Positions 1-8,574 of a stretch of DNA of 64,000 bases are shown in pieces. The notes beneath the pieces were generated by a model. It was given only the letters and a program-made list of their open reading frames with translations, had not been told where the DNA came from and did no database searches. Position 1 is the first letter of the stretch, and every line of letters begins with the position of its first letter. The translations under genes were made by a program, and so were the position numbers. The DNA is from Desertimonas sp963772825 (lineage in GTDB: Bacteria; Actinomycetota; Acidimicrobiia; Acidimicrobiales; Ilumatobacteraceae): contig CAVYYX010000006.1 of assembly GCA_963772825.1 (NCBI GenBank), forward strand, positions 124,001 to 188,000, given 5' to 3'.

Positions 1-600
1 CCCGTTTCCCCGCCCGACGAGCTCGCCGACGCCCCGCTGTGGCACGACGTCCTCGTCGTCGCCGTGACGGCCGTCGTCGTCGTGCTCAGCTACCGACCGG
101 TCGCCAACCTGCTGTCGTCGCACCAAGTGATGAACACCGCCTTCGACCCGTTGCGCCTCGTCAACACGTACGGGGCCTTCGGGAGCATCACCCGAGTCCG
201 CAGGGAGATCATCGTCGAGGGCACGACTGACGACCTCGTGACCTCGGCGACGACGTGGCGGGAGTACGAGTTCAAGGGCAAGCCGGGCGACCCACTGCGC
301 AGACCACGCCAATTCGCCCCATACCACCTCCGGCTCGACTGGCTGATGTGGTTCATCCCGTTGTCGCCGAGCTACGGACGCTCGTGGTTCCGCCCGTTCC
401 TCGACCGCCTGCTCGCCAACGACCGCGACACGTTGAAGCTGTTGCGCCACAACCCGTTTCCCGATGCCCCGCCGGTGCACGTCCGCGCCCGCATCTTCGA
501 GTACCGCTTCACGACACGCGACGAACGTCGGCGCACGAAGGCGTGGTGGGACCGGGCGCCGATCGGCGAGTTCGTCCCCCCGATGCGCCGCGACGCATGA
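1..600 (+). CDS. Lipase maturation factor family protein, C-terminal part (5' truncated by window)
   Basis: The start lies before the window; 199 residues are read in the frame of base 1 and end with TGA at 598-600. The visible part begins with a hydrophobic stretch (about residues 16-31) that is probably the last membrane span. It then shows blocks typical of the LMF1/LMF2 family: NTYGAFGSIT near residue 55, a VEGT turn, WREYEFKGKPGD near 84 and APYHLRLDWLMWF near 105. Vertebrate members are ER-membrane factors for lipase folding; bacterial members are multi-span membrane proteins whose role is not established, so no substrate is claimed. The downstream neighbour is convergent, so no operon can be inferred from this end. 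The family call is firm. Confidence 0.85.
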   Translation, partial: PVSPPDELADAPLWHDVLVVAVTAVVVVLSYRPVANLLSSHQVMNTAFDPLRLVNTYGAFGSITRVRREIIVEGTTDDLVTSATTWREYEFKGKPGDPLRRPRQFAPYHLRLDWLMWFIPLSPSYGRSWFRPFLDRLLANDRDTLKLLRHNPFPDAPPVHVRARIFEYRFTTRDERRRTKAWWDRAPIGEFVPPMRRDA

Positions 601-614
601 ACGCAGTCCTCCGC

Positions 615-676
615 TGCGAGCGAGCGCCAGCGAGTGAGCGGCCACGAACGGCCTGCGTGGCCGGGGAACGCAATGA
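615..676 (+). repeat. Dispersed intergenic repeat, copy 1
   Basis: A 62-nt copy of an element found twice more (24172-24237 on +, 22185-22260 on -). It runs from TGCGAGCGAGCGCCAGCGAG to GCCGGGGAACGCAATGA. Between the two + copies the last about 30 nt are identical, and the first part differs by a 4-nt length change and a few bases. Here it lies between two convergent genes, so the Shine-Dalgarno-like GGGGAA and the ATG at its end do not serve a gene: the frame from that ATG closes after eight codons. Confidence 0.75.
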
Positions 677-683
677 ACGTCGG

Positions 684-1412
684 TCAGAGCAGGGCGGTGT
701 AGGACCCGCCGTCGACGTGAACGGCGGCACCGGTGATGAACGTGGCCTGCTCGCTACAGAGGAAGGCGACGACGCCGCCGAAGTCGTCGGGCTCACCGAC
801 CGGGCCGGGGGCGTCGGCGCCGTACAGCTGGATGATCCGCGGCGTGCGGTGCAGGCCGGGCTGCACTGAATTGACGGTGACTCCCGTGCCCGCCAGTTCG
901 CGGGCCATCGTCTTGAGGAACCCGGTGACGCCGGCGCGTGCGGTGTTCGACAGGATCAGGTTGGCGATCGGCTGGCGCACCGACAGCGACGTGATCGCCA
1001 CGACCCGTCCCCAACCGCGCTCCTGCATCGCCGGCGCCGCCGCCTTGCACATCCCGACGACCGACAGCAGGTTGAGGCCGAGGGCCGCTGGGTAGGCGTC
1101 GACGTCGGTGGCGGCGAAGTCGCCGGCCGGCGGACCCCCGGCGTTGGTGACGAGGATGTCCACGCCACCGAGCGCCTCGCTCGCGGCGGCGACGAACGCT
1201 GCACCTCCGGCGGCGTCGCTGACGTCGGCAACGATCGACACGCAGTCGCCCCCGACCTCGGCGGCGGCCGCGTCGAGCCGCGCCCTGTCGCGGCCGCAGA
1301 TCGCCACCTTGGCGCCTTCGGCGGCGAGCGCCTTCGCCGACGCCAGCCCGAGTCCCGACGACGCCGCGGCAACCGCCGCCCGTTTGCCGGCAATGCCCAA
1401 GTCCATGCTCAT
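684..1412 (-). CDS. SDR family oxidoreductase with atypical active site
   Basis: A 242-aa Rossmann-fold protein of the short-chain dehydrogenase/reductase family, cytosolic, expected to use NAD(P). The cofactor glycine motif is AAASSGLGL near the N-terminus (a variant of TGxxxGxG). NAG follows near residue 80, and the C-terminal block FITGAAVHVDGG is typical. The usual YxxxK catalytic pair is not present: the aligned segment reads SNTAR, so Tyr is replaced by Ser and Lys by Arg. This resembles the 3-oxoacyl-ACP-reductase-like SDR subgroup known to depart from the canonical tetrad, so catalysis is uncertain. The start is the ATG at 1412; an in-frame ATG at 1406 is an alternative. It is divergent from the FAD enzyme, with 39 bp between the two starts. 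Confidence 0.85.
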   Translation of the reverse strand: MSMDLGIAGKRAAVAAASSGLGLASAKALAAEGAKVAICGRDRARLDAAAAEVGGDCVSIVADVSDAAGGAAFVAAASEALGGVDILVTNAGGPPAGDFAATDVDAYPAALGLNLLSVVGMCKAAAPAMQERGWGRVVAITSLSVRQPIANLILSNTARAGVTGFLKTMARELAGTGVTVNSVQPGLHRTPRIIQLYGADAPGPVGEPDDFGGVVAFLCSEQATFITGAAVHVDGGSYTALL

Positions 1413-1451
1413 ACACTGCCCGAAGGCGACAGGATCGACGAAACGACACGC

Positions 1452-2852
1452 ATGAATCACTTGGAAGCGATCGCCGACGCCGACCTGTTCCCGTACTGGT
1501 ACGACGACGTCGACGAGCCGGACTCCAACCCGACGCTCGTGCGCACCGAGTCGTGCGACCTGTGCGTCGTCGGCGGGGGGTACACCGGGCTGTGGACGGC
1601 GATCATCGCCAAGGAGCGCGACCCTTCTCGCGACGTCGTGCTCATCGATGCCGCCGAGGTCGGGTCGGCGGCGAGTGGTCGCAACGGTGGGTTCATGGAG
1701 TCGACGCTCACTCATGGCGTCGCCAACGGAAAGCACCGCTTCCCCGACGAGATCGAGCTGCTCGAACAGCTCGGACTGGAGAACCTCGACGCCATCGAGG
1801 CGGCGATCGAGCGCTACGCGATCGACTGCGACTACGAGCGCACCGGCGTGATCGATGTCGCCACGACGCTCCACCCGCCGTCGTACCTCGACGAGTTGTC
1901 GGCCGAACACGAGCTGCTGACCGGTCTCGGCCAGAACGTCGCCCTGCTCGACGGCGAGGCGATGCGCGCCGAGGTGCACTCGCCCACCTACACCGGCGGC
2001 CTGTGGCGCAAGGACCGCGCCGCGCTCGTCGATCCGGCAAGGTTGGTGTGGGGTCTGAAGGCGGCCGCCGAATCGCTCGGCGTGCGCATCTACGAGGACA
2101 CCAAGGCCACTGACCTGGCCCGGGACGGCGTCGGCATCCTCGTCACCACGCCGCTCGGGAAGATCCGCGCCGCCCGTGTCGCCCTCGGCACGAACGCCTT
2201 CCCGCCGCTGCTGCGACGGATCAGCAGCTACATCGCTCCGGTCTACGACTACTGCATGGCCACCGAACCGCTCACCGCCGAGCAGCTCGGCAGCATCGGC
2301 TGGCCCGGTCGGGCCGGGCTCAGCGACCTCCCCAACCAGTTCCACTACTACCGCCTGACCGAGGACAACCGCATCGTGTGGGGCGGCTACGACGCGGTGT
2401 ACTACTGGCGCGGCAAGGTGTCGGCAGAGCTGGAGAGCCGCCCGGAGACCTGGGCCACGCTGAGCCGCCACTTCTTCGAGACCTTCCCGCAGCTCGAGGA
2501 CGTGCGCTTCAGCCACATCTGGGGCGGCGTGATCGACACGTGCACGCGCTTCTGCGTGTTCTGGGGGACGGCGTTCGGCGGCCGGGTCGCCTACGCCCTC
2601 GGCTACACCGGTCTCGGCGTGGCGTCGACGCGATTCGGTGCCGACGTGATGCTCGACCTCCTCGACGGTCGCAGGTCGGTCGCGACGGGCACCCAGTTCG
2701 TCCGCAGGAAGCCACTGCCGTTCCCTCCCGAGCCGTTTCGCTTCGCCGGGATCCAGGCGACACGCTGGTCGCTCGATCGCGAGGACCGCACCGGCAATCG
2801 CAACCTCTGGCTGCGCGCCCTCGACCGCCTCGGCCTCGGCTTCGACAGCTGA
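1452..2852 (+). CDS. FAD-dependent oxidoreductase, DAO/amine-oxidase-like
   Basis: A 466-aa flavoprotein of the D-amino-acid oxidase superfamily. The N-terminal dinucleotide-binding motif VVGGGYTGLWTA sits near residues 38-50, followed by the family block ASGRNGGF near 75. The C-terminal FAD closure GGRVAYALGYTGLGVA lies near 375. The layout is closest to the gamma-glutamylputrescine oxidase/glycine-oxidase-like group, which oxidises amines or amino acids with O2 or another acceptor; the substrate cannot be read from sequence. It is monocistronic on this strand and ends just before a strong inverted repeat that separates it from a convergent gene. Confidence is high for the family and low for the substrate. 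Confidence 0.85.
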   Translation: MNHLEAIADADLFPYWYDDVDEPDSNPTLVRTESCDLCVVGGGYTGLWTAIIAKERDPSRDVVLIDAAEVGSAASGRNGGFMESTLTHGVANGKHRFPDEIELLEQLGLENLDAIEAAIERYAIDCDYERTGVIDVATTLHPPSYLDELSAEHELLTGLGQNVALLDGEAMRAEVHSPTYTGGLWRKDRAALVDPARLVWGLKAAAESLGVRIYEDTKATDLARDGVGILVTTPLGKIRAARVALGTNAFPPLLRRISSYIAPVYDYCMATEPLTAEQLGSIGWPGRAGLSDLPNQFHYYRLTEDNRIVWGGYDAVYYWRGKVSAELESRPETWATLSRHFFETFPQLEDVRFSHIWGGVIDTCTRFCVFWGTAFGGRVAYALGYTGLGVASTRFGADVMLDLLDGRRSVATGTQFVRRKPLPFPPEPFRFAGIQATRWSLDREDRTGNRNLWLRALDRLGLGFDS

Positions 2853-2862
2853 TGTTCGGCCT

Positions 2863-2907
2863 CTGTGTCAGCGTGTAAGCCTGCAGAGCGCTTACACGCT
2901 TACACAG
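2863..2907. terminator. Long inverted repeat between convergent genes
   Basis: Arms CTGTGTCAGCGTGTAAGC (2863-2880) and GCTTACACGCTTACACAG (2890-2907) pair over 18 bp with one mismatch around a 9-nt loop. The position between two convergent stop codons (2852 and 2918) suits a bidirectional terminator. There is no T-tract. The left arm begins with TCTGTGTCAGC, which recurs as a hairpin arm at 42081. Confidence 0.7.
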
Positions 2908-2917
2908 AACGAAAGGA

Positions 2918-3409
2918 TCAGGCCGGGTGGCCGGGCTCCAACCTCTCGGCGTCCCTGAGCGTCACGACGCCCTCGGTCGGCGGCGTCCCGACGCCGCCGG
3001 CGATCGGCGCGAGGAGATGACCGACGTGGTCGCCGAGGTCGAGGCGTTCCAGGATGCTGCCGACGAACCAGGCCGTGGCGGCGTCGAGCATCGGCACTCC
3101 CCCGGGTCCGGCGGACCACGAGCAGTCGGCGAACTTGTCGATGTCATCGCCGGTCTCGGCTCCGAACAGCGTGATCACATCCATCCGCTGGCGCCCGAAC
3201 ACGTGAACGGCGAGGTGGGTCGCCGTCTGGGCCACCCGCCACGTGCGATTGGCGGTGGAGATGGCGACGAGAAACCGTGGCGGGTCGATGCTCACCTGGG
3301 TGGCGAACCCGACCACGCAGCCGGCACGCTCCTGGCCGGCTGCCGTCGTCACGACGAACAGGGGCGGGTCGGCGCGACTCACCACGTCGCCGATGACGTC
3401 GCTGCTCAT
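2918..3409 (-). CDS. Flavin reductase-like domain protein
   Basis: A 163-aa protein of the flavin reductase-like (FMN-binding split barrel) family. Such proteins reduce FMN/FAD with NAD(P)H for a partner oxygenase, or act on other small substrates. Supporting segments are the N-terminal DVVSRADPPLFVVTTA, the core GCVVGFATQVSIDPPRFLVA with its SxxPP-type turn, and FGAETGDDIDKFA in the second half. The start is the ATG at 3409, which overlaps the stop of the upstream debranching enzyme by the ATGA tetranucleotide. The two genes are therefore co-transcribed although functionally unrelated. No partner oxygenase is adjacent. Confidence 0.8.
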   Translation of the reverse strand: MSSDVIGDVVSRADPPLFVVTTAAGQERAGCVVGFATQVSIDPPRFLVAISTANRTWRVAQTATHLAVHVFGRQRMDVITLFGAETGDDIDKFADCSWSAGPGGVPMLDAATAWFVGSILERLDLGDHVGHLLAPIAGGVGTPPTEGVVTLRDAERLEPGHPA

Positions 3410-5244
3410 CGAGGCGTCCGCCGTTCGAGGACGACGACCGAGCGGGCGGCCACGTCGTAGCGGTCCGACACATCCGGCGCCTCTGGCGGCTCGACGATGT
3501 CGTCGGGAGCTGCGCGGGCAGTGTCGACGACTCGGATCCACGGCCCGACGGCCTGGATCGTGAACGTCAGCGGCTCCCAGTAGGCGTTGGCGATGACGTA
3601 GAGGTCGCCGACCGACCACGCCAACGAGCGTGAGCCGTCACCGGTGTCGGGCGGCCCCCAGGTCCCGAACCACTGGACCTCGTCTCCCCACCAGTCCGGT
3701 TGGGCGAGCTGCGGATGGCGGAGCCGGAGGGCGAGCAAGCGGCCGACGAATCGTTCGAGGTCGGCGAACTCGTCGCGCCGCGTCCAGTCGACCCACGACG
3801 TGGCATTGTCCTGGTTGTAGGCGTTGTTGTTGCCACCCTGGGTCCGTCCGAACTCGTCGCCCATCGCCACCATCGGTGCCCCGTGGGACATCGCCAGCAG
3901 GCACCAGGCGTTGCGCAGCTGGCGGCGGCGGAGCGCCACGACATCGGCGGTCACGCCCTCGTCGCCCTCCGAGCCGCAGTTCCACGAGCGATTGTCGCTG
4001 GCCCCGTCGGTGTTGTCATGGCCGTTGGCATCGTTGTGCTTGCGGTCGTAGGCGACGAGGTCATACATCGTGAACCCGTCGTGGCACGTCAGGAAGTTGA
4101 CCGTCTGCGACGGCGATCGAAACACGTCCGGGCTGCCCTGGACACGCTGGATGAGGGCAGGGACGAGTCCGCCCTCGCCGCGCAGGAACCCGCGCACGTC
4201 GTCACGAAAGCGGTCGTTCCACTGCCCCCATTGCCGGCTCGGCCACGCCGCACCGAGCTCGTAGGTACCGGCGGCGTCCCACGGCTCGGCGACCATCGTC
4301 ACCCGGCGGTGTGCTGCCCACTCGTCGAGGCGGGCGATCAGCGGCGGGTGACGACTGAGCACCGCGGCGAGGTCGAACCGAAACCCATCGGCGCCGAGGT
4401 CGGCATAGCGATCGAGCGACGTGACGATCAGGTCGCCGACGACGATCGACGAGGCGTCGATGTCGTTGCCGCACCCGGTCGTCTCGAGATAGCGACCGTT
4501 CTCGTCGAGGCGGTAGTAGTCACCGTCGGCCAGACCGCGCTGGCTGTACGTCGGGCCGGCAGCGTGGATCTCGGTGGTGTGGTTGAAGACGACATCGATC
4601 CACACCTCGAGGTCGCGGTCGTGAGCGGCACCGATCAACTCGGCCAGCTCGCCGGCGGCGTCGTCACCGGCCGCGTACTGCCGGTGGACGGCTCCGAAGG
4701 CGAGCGGCATGTACCCCCAATAGCTGCCTTCCTGCGGATCGTTCTGGTGCACCGGGAGCAGTTCGACGACGCTGAAACCCATCGCCGCGATTCGGTCGAG
4801 CTCGCCGATCAACGCTCGGTAGGTGCCCGGCGTCTCGACGCCTGGCTTGGCGGCGGTCATACCCCTCGCGTGCGCCTCGTAGACGATCGGTGCCCGGCCG
4901 GAGCGAAGTTGCGGGCGCCGCGCCGGCCACGGTGTGGCACGGGCGAGTGGGCCACGACCGGCGTTGTCGACACCAGGCCTGCATGCGGCCGCGCGGCTGT
5001 GCCCCGGGGGAAACACCACCTCCGTCGCCGTCGGGTCGAGGAGCACCTTCGAGGAGTCGAAGCGGGCGCCCTCACCGTCGGCGACGAGGCCGTAGACCGT
5101 CCCGTGCGCAACCTCCCCGACCCACCGGTCGCCGTGGCGCTGCAGCGGCGACCGAACACGCTCGGTACTCCCGTCGTCGCTGAACACGACGAGCGTGACC
5201 GACCAGGCCGCGGGTGCGTACACGCGGATCGGGATCCTCGCCAT
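3406..5244 (-). CDS. glgX: Glycogen debranching enzyme, GlgX/isoamylase type (GH13)
   Basis: A 612-aa alpha-amylase superfamily enzyme that hydrolyses alpha-1,6 branches of glycogen or limit dextrin. GH13 regions are visible in order: VWIDVVFNHT (region I), DGFRFDLA with the Asp nucleophile (region II), MVAEPWD with the Glu acid/base (region III) and FLTCHDGFT with the transition-state Asp (region IV). The GlgX/isoamylase-specific blocks WGYMPLAFGA, GCGND and NNNAYNQDN are also present. The N-terminal beta-rich part is shorter than usual (most family members are about 650-720 aa). It is followed by the coupled flavin reductase gene. The upstream moxR-type gene is divergent, 47 bp away. No other glycogen gene is in the window. 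Confidence 0.9.
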   Translation of the reverse strand: MARIPIRVYAPAAWSVTLVVFSDDGSTERVRSPLQRHGDRWVGEVAHGTVYGLVADGEGARFDSSKVLLDPTATEVVFPPGHSRAAACRPGVDNAGRGPLARATPWPARRPQLRSGRAPIVYEAHARGMTAAKPGVETPGTYRALIGELDRIAAMGFSVVELLPVHQNDPQEGSYWGYMPLAFGAVHRQYAAGDDAAGELAELIGAAHDRDLEVWIDVVFNHTTEIHAAGPTYSQRGLADGDYYRLDENGRYLETTGCGNDIDASSIVVGDLIVTSLDRYADLGADGFRFDLAAVLSRHPPLIARLDEWAAHRRVTMVAEPWDAAGTYELGAAWPSRQWGQWNDRFRDDVRGFLRGEGGLVPALIQRVQGSPDVFRSPSQTVNFLTCHDGFTMYDLVAYDRKHNDANGHDNTDGASDNRSWNCGSEGDEGVTADVVALRRRQLRNAWCLLAMSHGAPMVAMGDEFGRTQGGNNNAYNQDNATSWVDWTRRDEFADLERFVGRLLALRLRHPQLAQPDWWGDEVQWFGTWGPPDTGDGSRSLAWSVGDLYVIANAYWEPLTFTIQAVGPWIRVVDTARAAPDDIVEPPEAPDVSDRYDVAARSVVVLERRTPR

Positions 5245-5291
5245 CGCCGCGGCACGTTACCGGCGAGCCACGGCTGGGTAGCCTGCCGAGC

Positions 5292-6218
5292 GTGGCGAGC
5301 GTCCAACCGGAGTCTGTCGACGACGTCACGGCAGCGCTCACGGCGCACGGCTACCTCCCTGACGACGGACTGGCGACGGCGATCTACCTGGCGATGGTGC
5401 TGCAGCGCCCGCTGCTGCTGGAGGGCGAAGCGGGTGTCGGCAAGACCGAGGTTGCCAAGGTGCTGGCGGCCTGGACGGGCGGCGAGCTGATCCGCTTGCA
5501 GTGCTACGAGGGCATCGACGCGGCACAGGCGGTCTACGACTGGGACTACGCCCGGCAGCTCCTGCACCTGCGCGCTGCCGAGATCAGCGGTGAGGCGCAC
5601 GGTCGTTCGAGTGACGACCTGGAGGCCGACCTGTACCAGCGTCGCTTCCTCATCCGCAGGGCGTTGCTGCGCTCGATCGAGCCGGGGGCGGCCGCCCCGC
5701 CCGTGCTGTTGATCGACGAGATCGACCGCGCCGACGACGAGTTCGAGGCCTACCTCCTCGAAGTGCTTTCCGACTGGCAGATCACGATCCCCGAGATCGG
5801 CGTGTTCCGCGCCGACGTCCCACCGCTCGTCGTGCTCACGAGCAACCGCACCCGCGATGTCCACGACGCCCTCAAACGGCGGTGCCTCTACCACTGGGTG
5901 GAGCACCCGACGTTCGAGCGCGAAGTGGCGATCGTCCACCTCCGTCTGCCGGAGGTGTCCAGCGCCCTCGCCCGCCAGGTCGCCGCCGCAGTAGAAGGCT
6001 TGCGGGCGCTCAATCTGTACAAGCCGCCGGGAGTCGCCGAGACGATCGACTGGGCGGCCGCCCTCGGCCGCCTCGGTGTCAGCGAGCTCGACGAACAGTC
6101 GGTAGCGACCACCCTCGGCGCCGTGCTGAAGTACCGCGAGGACCACGAACGGGTTGCCCAGCACGGCTTCGCCGACATCGTCAAGCAGGCGGTCACCCGT
6201 CAGCCCGGCCGGCCATGA
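5292..6218 (+). CDS. MoxR-family AAA+ ATPase (CoxD-like)
   Basis: A 308-aa AAA+ ATPase that heads a five- to six-gene maturation operon. Walker A is GEAGVGKTE near residue 42, Walker B is LLIDEIDRAD near 142, and the sensor region TSNRTRD lies near 182. MoxR proteins pair with a VWA-domain partner as a chaperone for metalloenzyme assembly; in cox loci CoxD acts on the CO dehydrogenase active-site cluster. The GTG at 5292 is chosen because it follows the short gap after the divergent glgX start, and residues encoded upstream of it lack family similarity. The stop overlaps the next start as ATGA. Membership of a molybdenum-hydroxylase maturation set is inferred from the neighbours. Confidence 0.85.
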   Translation: MASVQPESVDDVTAALTAHGYLPDDGLATAIYLAMVLQRPLLLEGEAGVGKTEVAKVLAAWTGGELIRLQCYEGIDAAQAVYDWDYARQLLHLRAAEISGEAHGRSSDDLEADLYQRRFLIRRALLRSIEPGAAAPPVLLIDEIDRADDEFEAYLLEVLSDWQITIPEIGVFRADVPPLVVLTSNRTRDVHDALKRRCLYHWVEHPTFEREVAIVHLRLPEVSSALARQVAAAVEGLRALNLYKPPGVAETIDWAAALGRLGVSELDEQSVATTLGAVLKYREDHERVAQHGFADIVKQAVTRQPGRP

Positions 6219-7348
6219 ACCTGGGGGCAACGGTGCCGGCGCAACTCAGCGTGTGCTTCGCCAACGTGGTGCGCGGGCTTGGCGTCGACACACCGGTCAG
6301 CGCCGTGGTCTCGTTCACCGAAGCGCTCGGTGCCATCGGCGTCGGTCGCCGCGAAGACGTCTACTGGGCCGGGCGGGCGACGCTCGTGCGGCGCCCCGAG
6401 GACGTCGATGTCTACGACCGGGCGTTCGCCGCCTTCTTCGAGTCGACCTTCGCCGGCTCAGAGGAGACTCCGCCGAGCCAGCCCGTCACGCTCGCCCTCG
6501 ACTCCGACGAAGACGACGGGGGCACGTCCGGCGAGCAACCACCAGAACGCGAGACCGTCGAGCTGCGCTACAGCATCGCCGAGGTGCTGCGCCACCGTGA
6601 CTTCGCCGACTACTCGCCCGACGAGCTCGTCGAGGCGCGGCGCTGGATGTCGACGCTGCGGGTCACCGGCTCGCCCCGGCGTTCGCTGCGGCTCACGCCC
6701 ACGCGGGAGCGAACTCGGCGCCCTGACCTCCGGCGCACCGTGCGTGCCGCCGTGCGGACCCGTGGCGATCCCGTCGAACGGCACTACCGCCGCCCGGCTA
6801 CCAAGTACCGCCGCATCGTCGTGCTGCTCGACATCTCCGGATCGATGGAGCCCTACGCCCGGGCGTTGCTGCGTTTCGTCCAGGCGGCGGTCGCCGGACG
6901 TCGGCGCGTCGAAGCGTTCACCCTCGGCACTCGGCTCACCCGCGTGACCCGCGAGCTGTCGAGCCACGATCCCGACCTCGCCCTCACCCGGGCCACCGAT
7001 GCGGTGGCCGACTGGTCGGGCGGCACCCGCCTCGGCGAGGGTCTCGAGGAGTTCAACCGCGAGTGGGGGGTGCGCGGCCTCGCCCGCGGCGCCGATGTGG
7101 TCGTCTTGTCGGACGGCTGGGACCGCGGCGACCCCGACGAGCTCGCCGAGCAGATGCAGCGCCTCGCCCGCGTCGCCCACCGGGTGATTTGGGTCAACCC
7201 GCTGAAGGTGTCGCCGGGGTACGCACCACTCGCCCGCGGCATGGCCGCCGCCTTGCCGTACGTCGACGAGTTCGTCGAGGGGCATTCGCTCGACGCTCTG
7301 GAACGGCTCGTTACCGTGTTGAACCAAGGGGGTACGGCGCGTGCGTGA
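6215..7348 (+). CDS. VWA-domain protein, CoxE-like
   Basis: A 377-aa protein with a C-terminal von Willebrand factor A domain. The metal-ion-dependent adhesion site is seen as LLDISGSM (DxSxS near residue 208), followed by the conserved SGGTRLGE and VVLSDGWDRGD segments. The N-terminal half, including the arginine-rich RRTVRAAVRTRG region just before the VWA domain, is typical of CoxE, the partner of the MoxR ATPase CoxD. The pair is thought to insert sulfur and copper, or otherwise mature the active site of molybdenum hydroxylases, in the cytosol. Its start overlaps the moxR stop by 4 nt, so translation is coupled. Confidence 0.85.
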   Translation: MNLGATVPAQLSVCFANVVRGLGVDTPVSAVVSFTEALGAIGVGRREDVYWAGRATLVRRPEDVDVYDRAFAAFFESTFAGSEETPPSQPVTLALDSDEDDGGTSGEQPPERETVELRYSIAEVLRHRDFADYSPDELVEARRWMSTLRVTGSPRRSLRLTPTRERTRRPDLRRTVRAAVRTRGDPVERHYRRPATKYRRIVVLLDISGSMEPYARALLRFVQAAVAGRRRVEAFTLGTRLTRVTRELSSHDPDLALTRATDAVADWSGGTRLGEGLEEFNREWGVRGLARGADVVVLSDGWDRGDPDELAEQMQRLARVAHRVIWVNPLKVSPGYAPLARGMAAALPYVDEFVEGHSLDALERLVTVLNQGGTARA

Positions 7349-7658
7349 TCTGCTCGACGACATCGACCGCTGGCGCGGCGCCGGCAAACGGGTCGCCGTC
7401 GCTCGCGTGGTCGACGTCGAGGGTTCTGGCCCGCGGGGTCCGGGCGCGGCGATGGCCGTCAACGAGGACGGCGAAGTCGCCGGCAGCGTCAGCGGCGGGT
7501 GTGTCGAGGGCGCCGTCGTCGCCGAGGCGCTGGCTGTCCTCGCCGGCGAAGCCGAGCCGCGCGTCGTGACGTTCGGCTACTCCGACGACGAGGCATTCAG
7601 CGTCGGCCTGACGTGCGGTGGGACGATCCACCTGTACCTCGAAACGCTGGATTGGTAG
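7341..7658 (+). CDS. XdhC/CoxI family protein, N-terminal-domain type
   Basis: A 105-aa single-domain member of the XdhC/CoxI family. It carries the hallmarks GSGPRGPGAAMAV, SGGCVEGAV (conserved Cys near residue 51) and GLTCGGTIHLYLE (second Cys near 91). XdhC-type proteins bind molybdenum cofactor and help its sulfuration and insertion into xanthine dehydrogenase-type enzymes. Here the two halves of a classical XdhC are separate genes: this one holds the Cys-rich part and the next one the Rossmann part. The GTG start at 7341 overlaps the coxE stop by 8 nt. Confidence 0.85.
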   Translation: MRDLLDDIDRWRGAGKRVAVARVVDVEGSGPRGPGAAMAVNEDGEVAGSVSGGCVEGAVVAEALAVLAGEAEPRVVTFGYSDDEAFSVGLTCGGTIHLYLETLDW

Positions 7659-7665
7659 CTCTCCG

Positions 7666-8574
7666 ATGACCGTTTACGACGAGCTCGCCGACCGCTTGCG
7701 GGCCGAACAGCCGGTCGCCCTCGTCACCGTGGTGAGCGGCCCACAGACCGGCGCCAAGCTGCTCGTCTCGCCGAACGCCCCGGCGATCGGGACGCTGGGC
7801 GATCCCGAACTGGATCGTGTCGCCGCCCGCGACGCCCTGGCCGAGCTCGACGCCGCTCGGTCCGGCGTACGCCACTACGGCCCGCACGGCGAGACGACGC
7901 CCGAGGATCTCGCCGACTCGGCGGTCATCGAGGTGTTCGTCGATTGTCACGCCGCCCCACCGCAGATGTGGATCTTCGGCGCCGTCGACTTCACCGCCGC
8001 CCTCGCCAAGGTCGCCAAGCTGCTTGGCTACCGGGTCACCGTGTGCGATGCACGCGAGGTGTTCGCAACGCGCCGGCGGTTCCCGATGGCCGACGAGGTC
8101 CTCGTCTGCTGGCCGGCGCGCCTGTTCGCCGATCGCGGTCACACGCTGAGCGGCCGCGACGCCGTGTGCATCCTCACCCACGACGCCAAGTTCGACGTGC
8201 CGGCGGTGATCGGCGCGCTCGCCACGAACGTCGGCTACATCGGCGTGATGGGCAGCCGCACCACCCATGCCAAACGGCTGGTACGCCTCGCCGAGGCGGG
8301 TGTCCATGACCCGGAACAGCTCGGCCGGCTGATGTCCCCCGCTGGCCTCGACATCGGCGCCCGGACGCCCGAGGAGACGGCGATCAGCATCTGCGCCGAG
8401 ATCATCGCGTCGCACACCGAACAAGCGCGCCGCCAGCCTCCGCGACTCGTGCGGCCCGATCCACTGAGCGAGCGCAACCAAGCAGGCTCGGGACAATGGC
8501 AGCGAGGGGGTCTGGGGGAACGGCTTTGCGGTTCCCCCAGTTCATCGGCCGAGCGGCTTCCGTTCGGCCGATAG
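7666..8574 (+). CDS. XdhC/CoxF family protein, Rossmann-domain type
   Basis: A 302-aa open frame carrying the XdhC C-terminal Rossmann domain. Its nucleotide-binding segment IFGAVDFTAALAKVAKLLGY is followed by VCDAREVFATRRRF, the domain's LTHDAKFD block, IGVMGSRTTHAKR and the C-terminal RTPEETAISICAEI. The glycine motif reads GAVDFT instead of the usual GAGHVA, a variant I associate with CoxF-like actinobacterial proteins. The frame runs on into a hairpin cluster, so about the last 25 residues are low-complexity read-through and not a conserved end. It lies 7 nt after the coxI-like gene and is probably the last gene of this transcript. Confidence 0.85.
   Translation: MTVYDELADRLRAEQPVALVTVVSGPQTGAKLLVSPNAPAIGTLGDPELDRVAARDALAELDAARSGVRHYGPHGETTPEDLADSAVIEVFVDCHAAPPQMWIFGAVDFTAALAKVAKLLGYRVTVCDAREVFATRRRFPMADEVLVCWPARLFADRGHTLSGRDAVCILTHDAKFDVPAVIGALATNVGYIGVMGSRTTHAKRLVRLAEAGVHDPEQLGRLMSPAGLDIGARTPEETAISICAEIIASHTEQARRQPPRLVRPDPLSERNQAGSGQWQRGGLGERLCGSPSSSAERLPFGR

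Noticed and set aside
1413..2516. A long minus-strand open frame extends the SDR upstream for over 360 codons.
   Set aside because: It is antisense to the FAD enzyme, whose frame has clear motifs; residues upstream of 1412 lack SDR similarity. Long antisense frames are common at this G+C content.
3700..5490. A plus-strand open frame of nearly 600 codons opposite the debranching enzyme.
   Set aside because: The debranching enzyme on the other strand has all GH13 motifs; the plus frame shows only biased composition.
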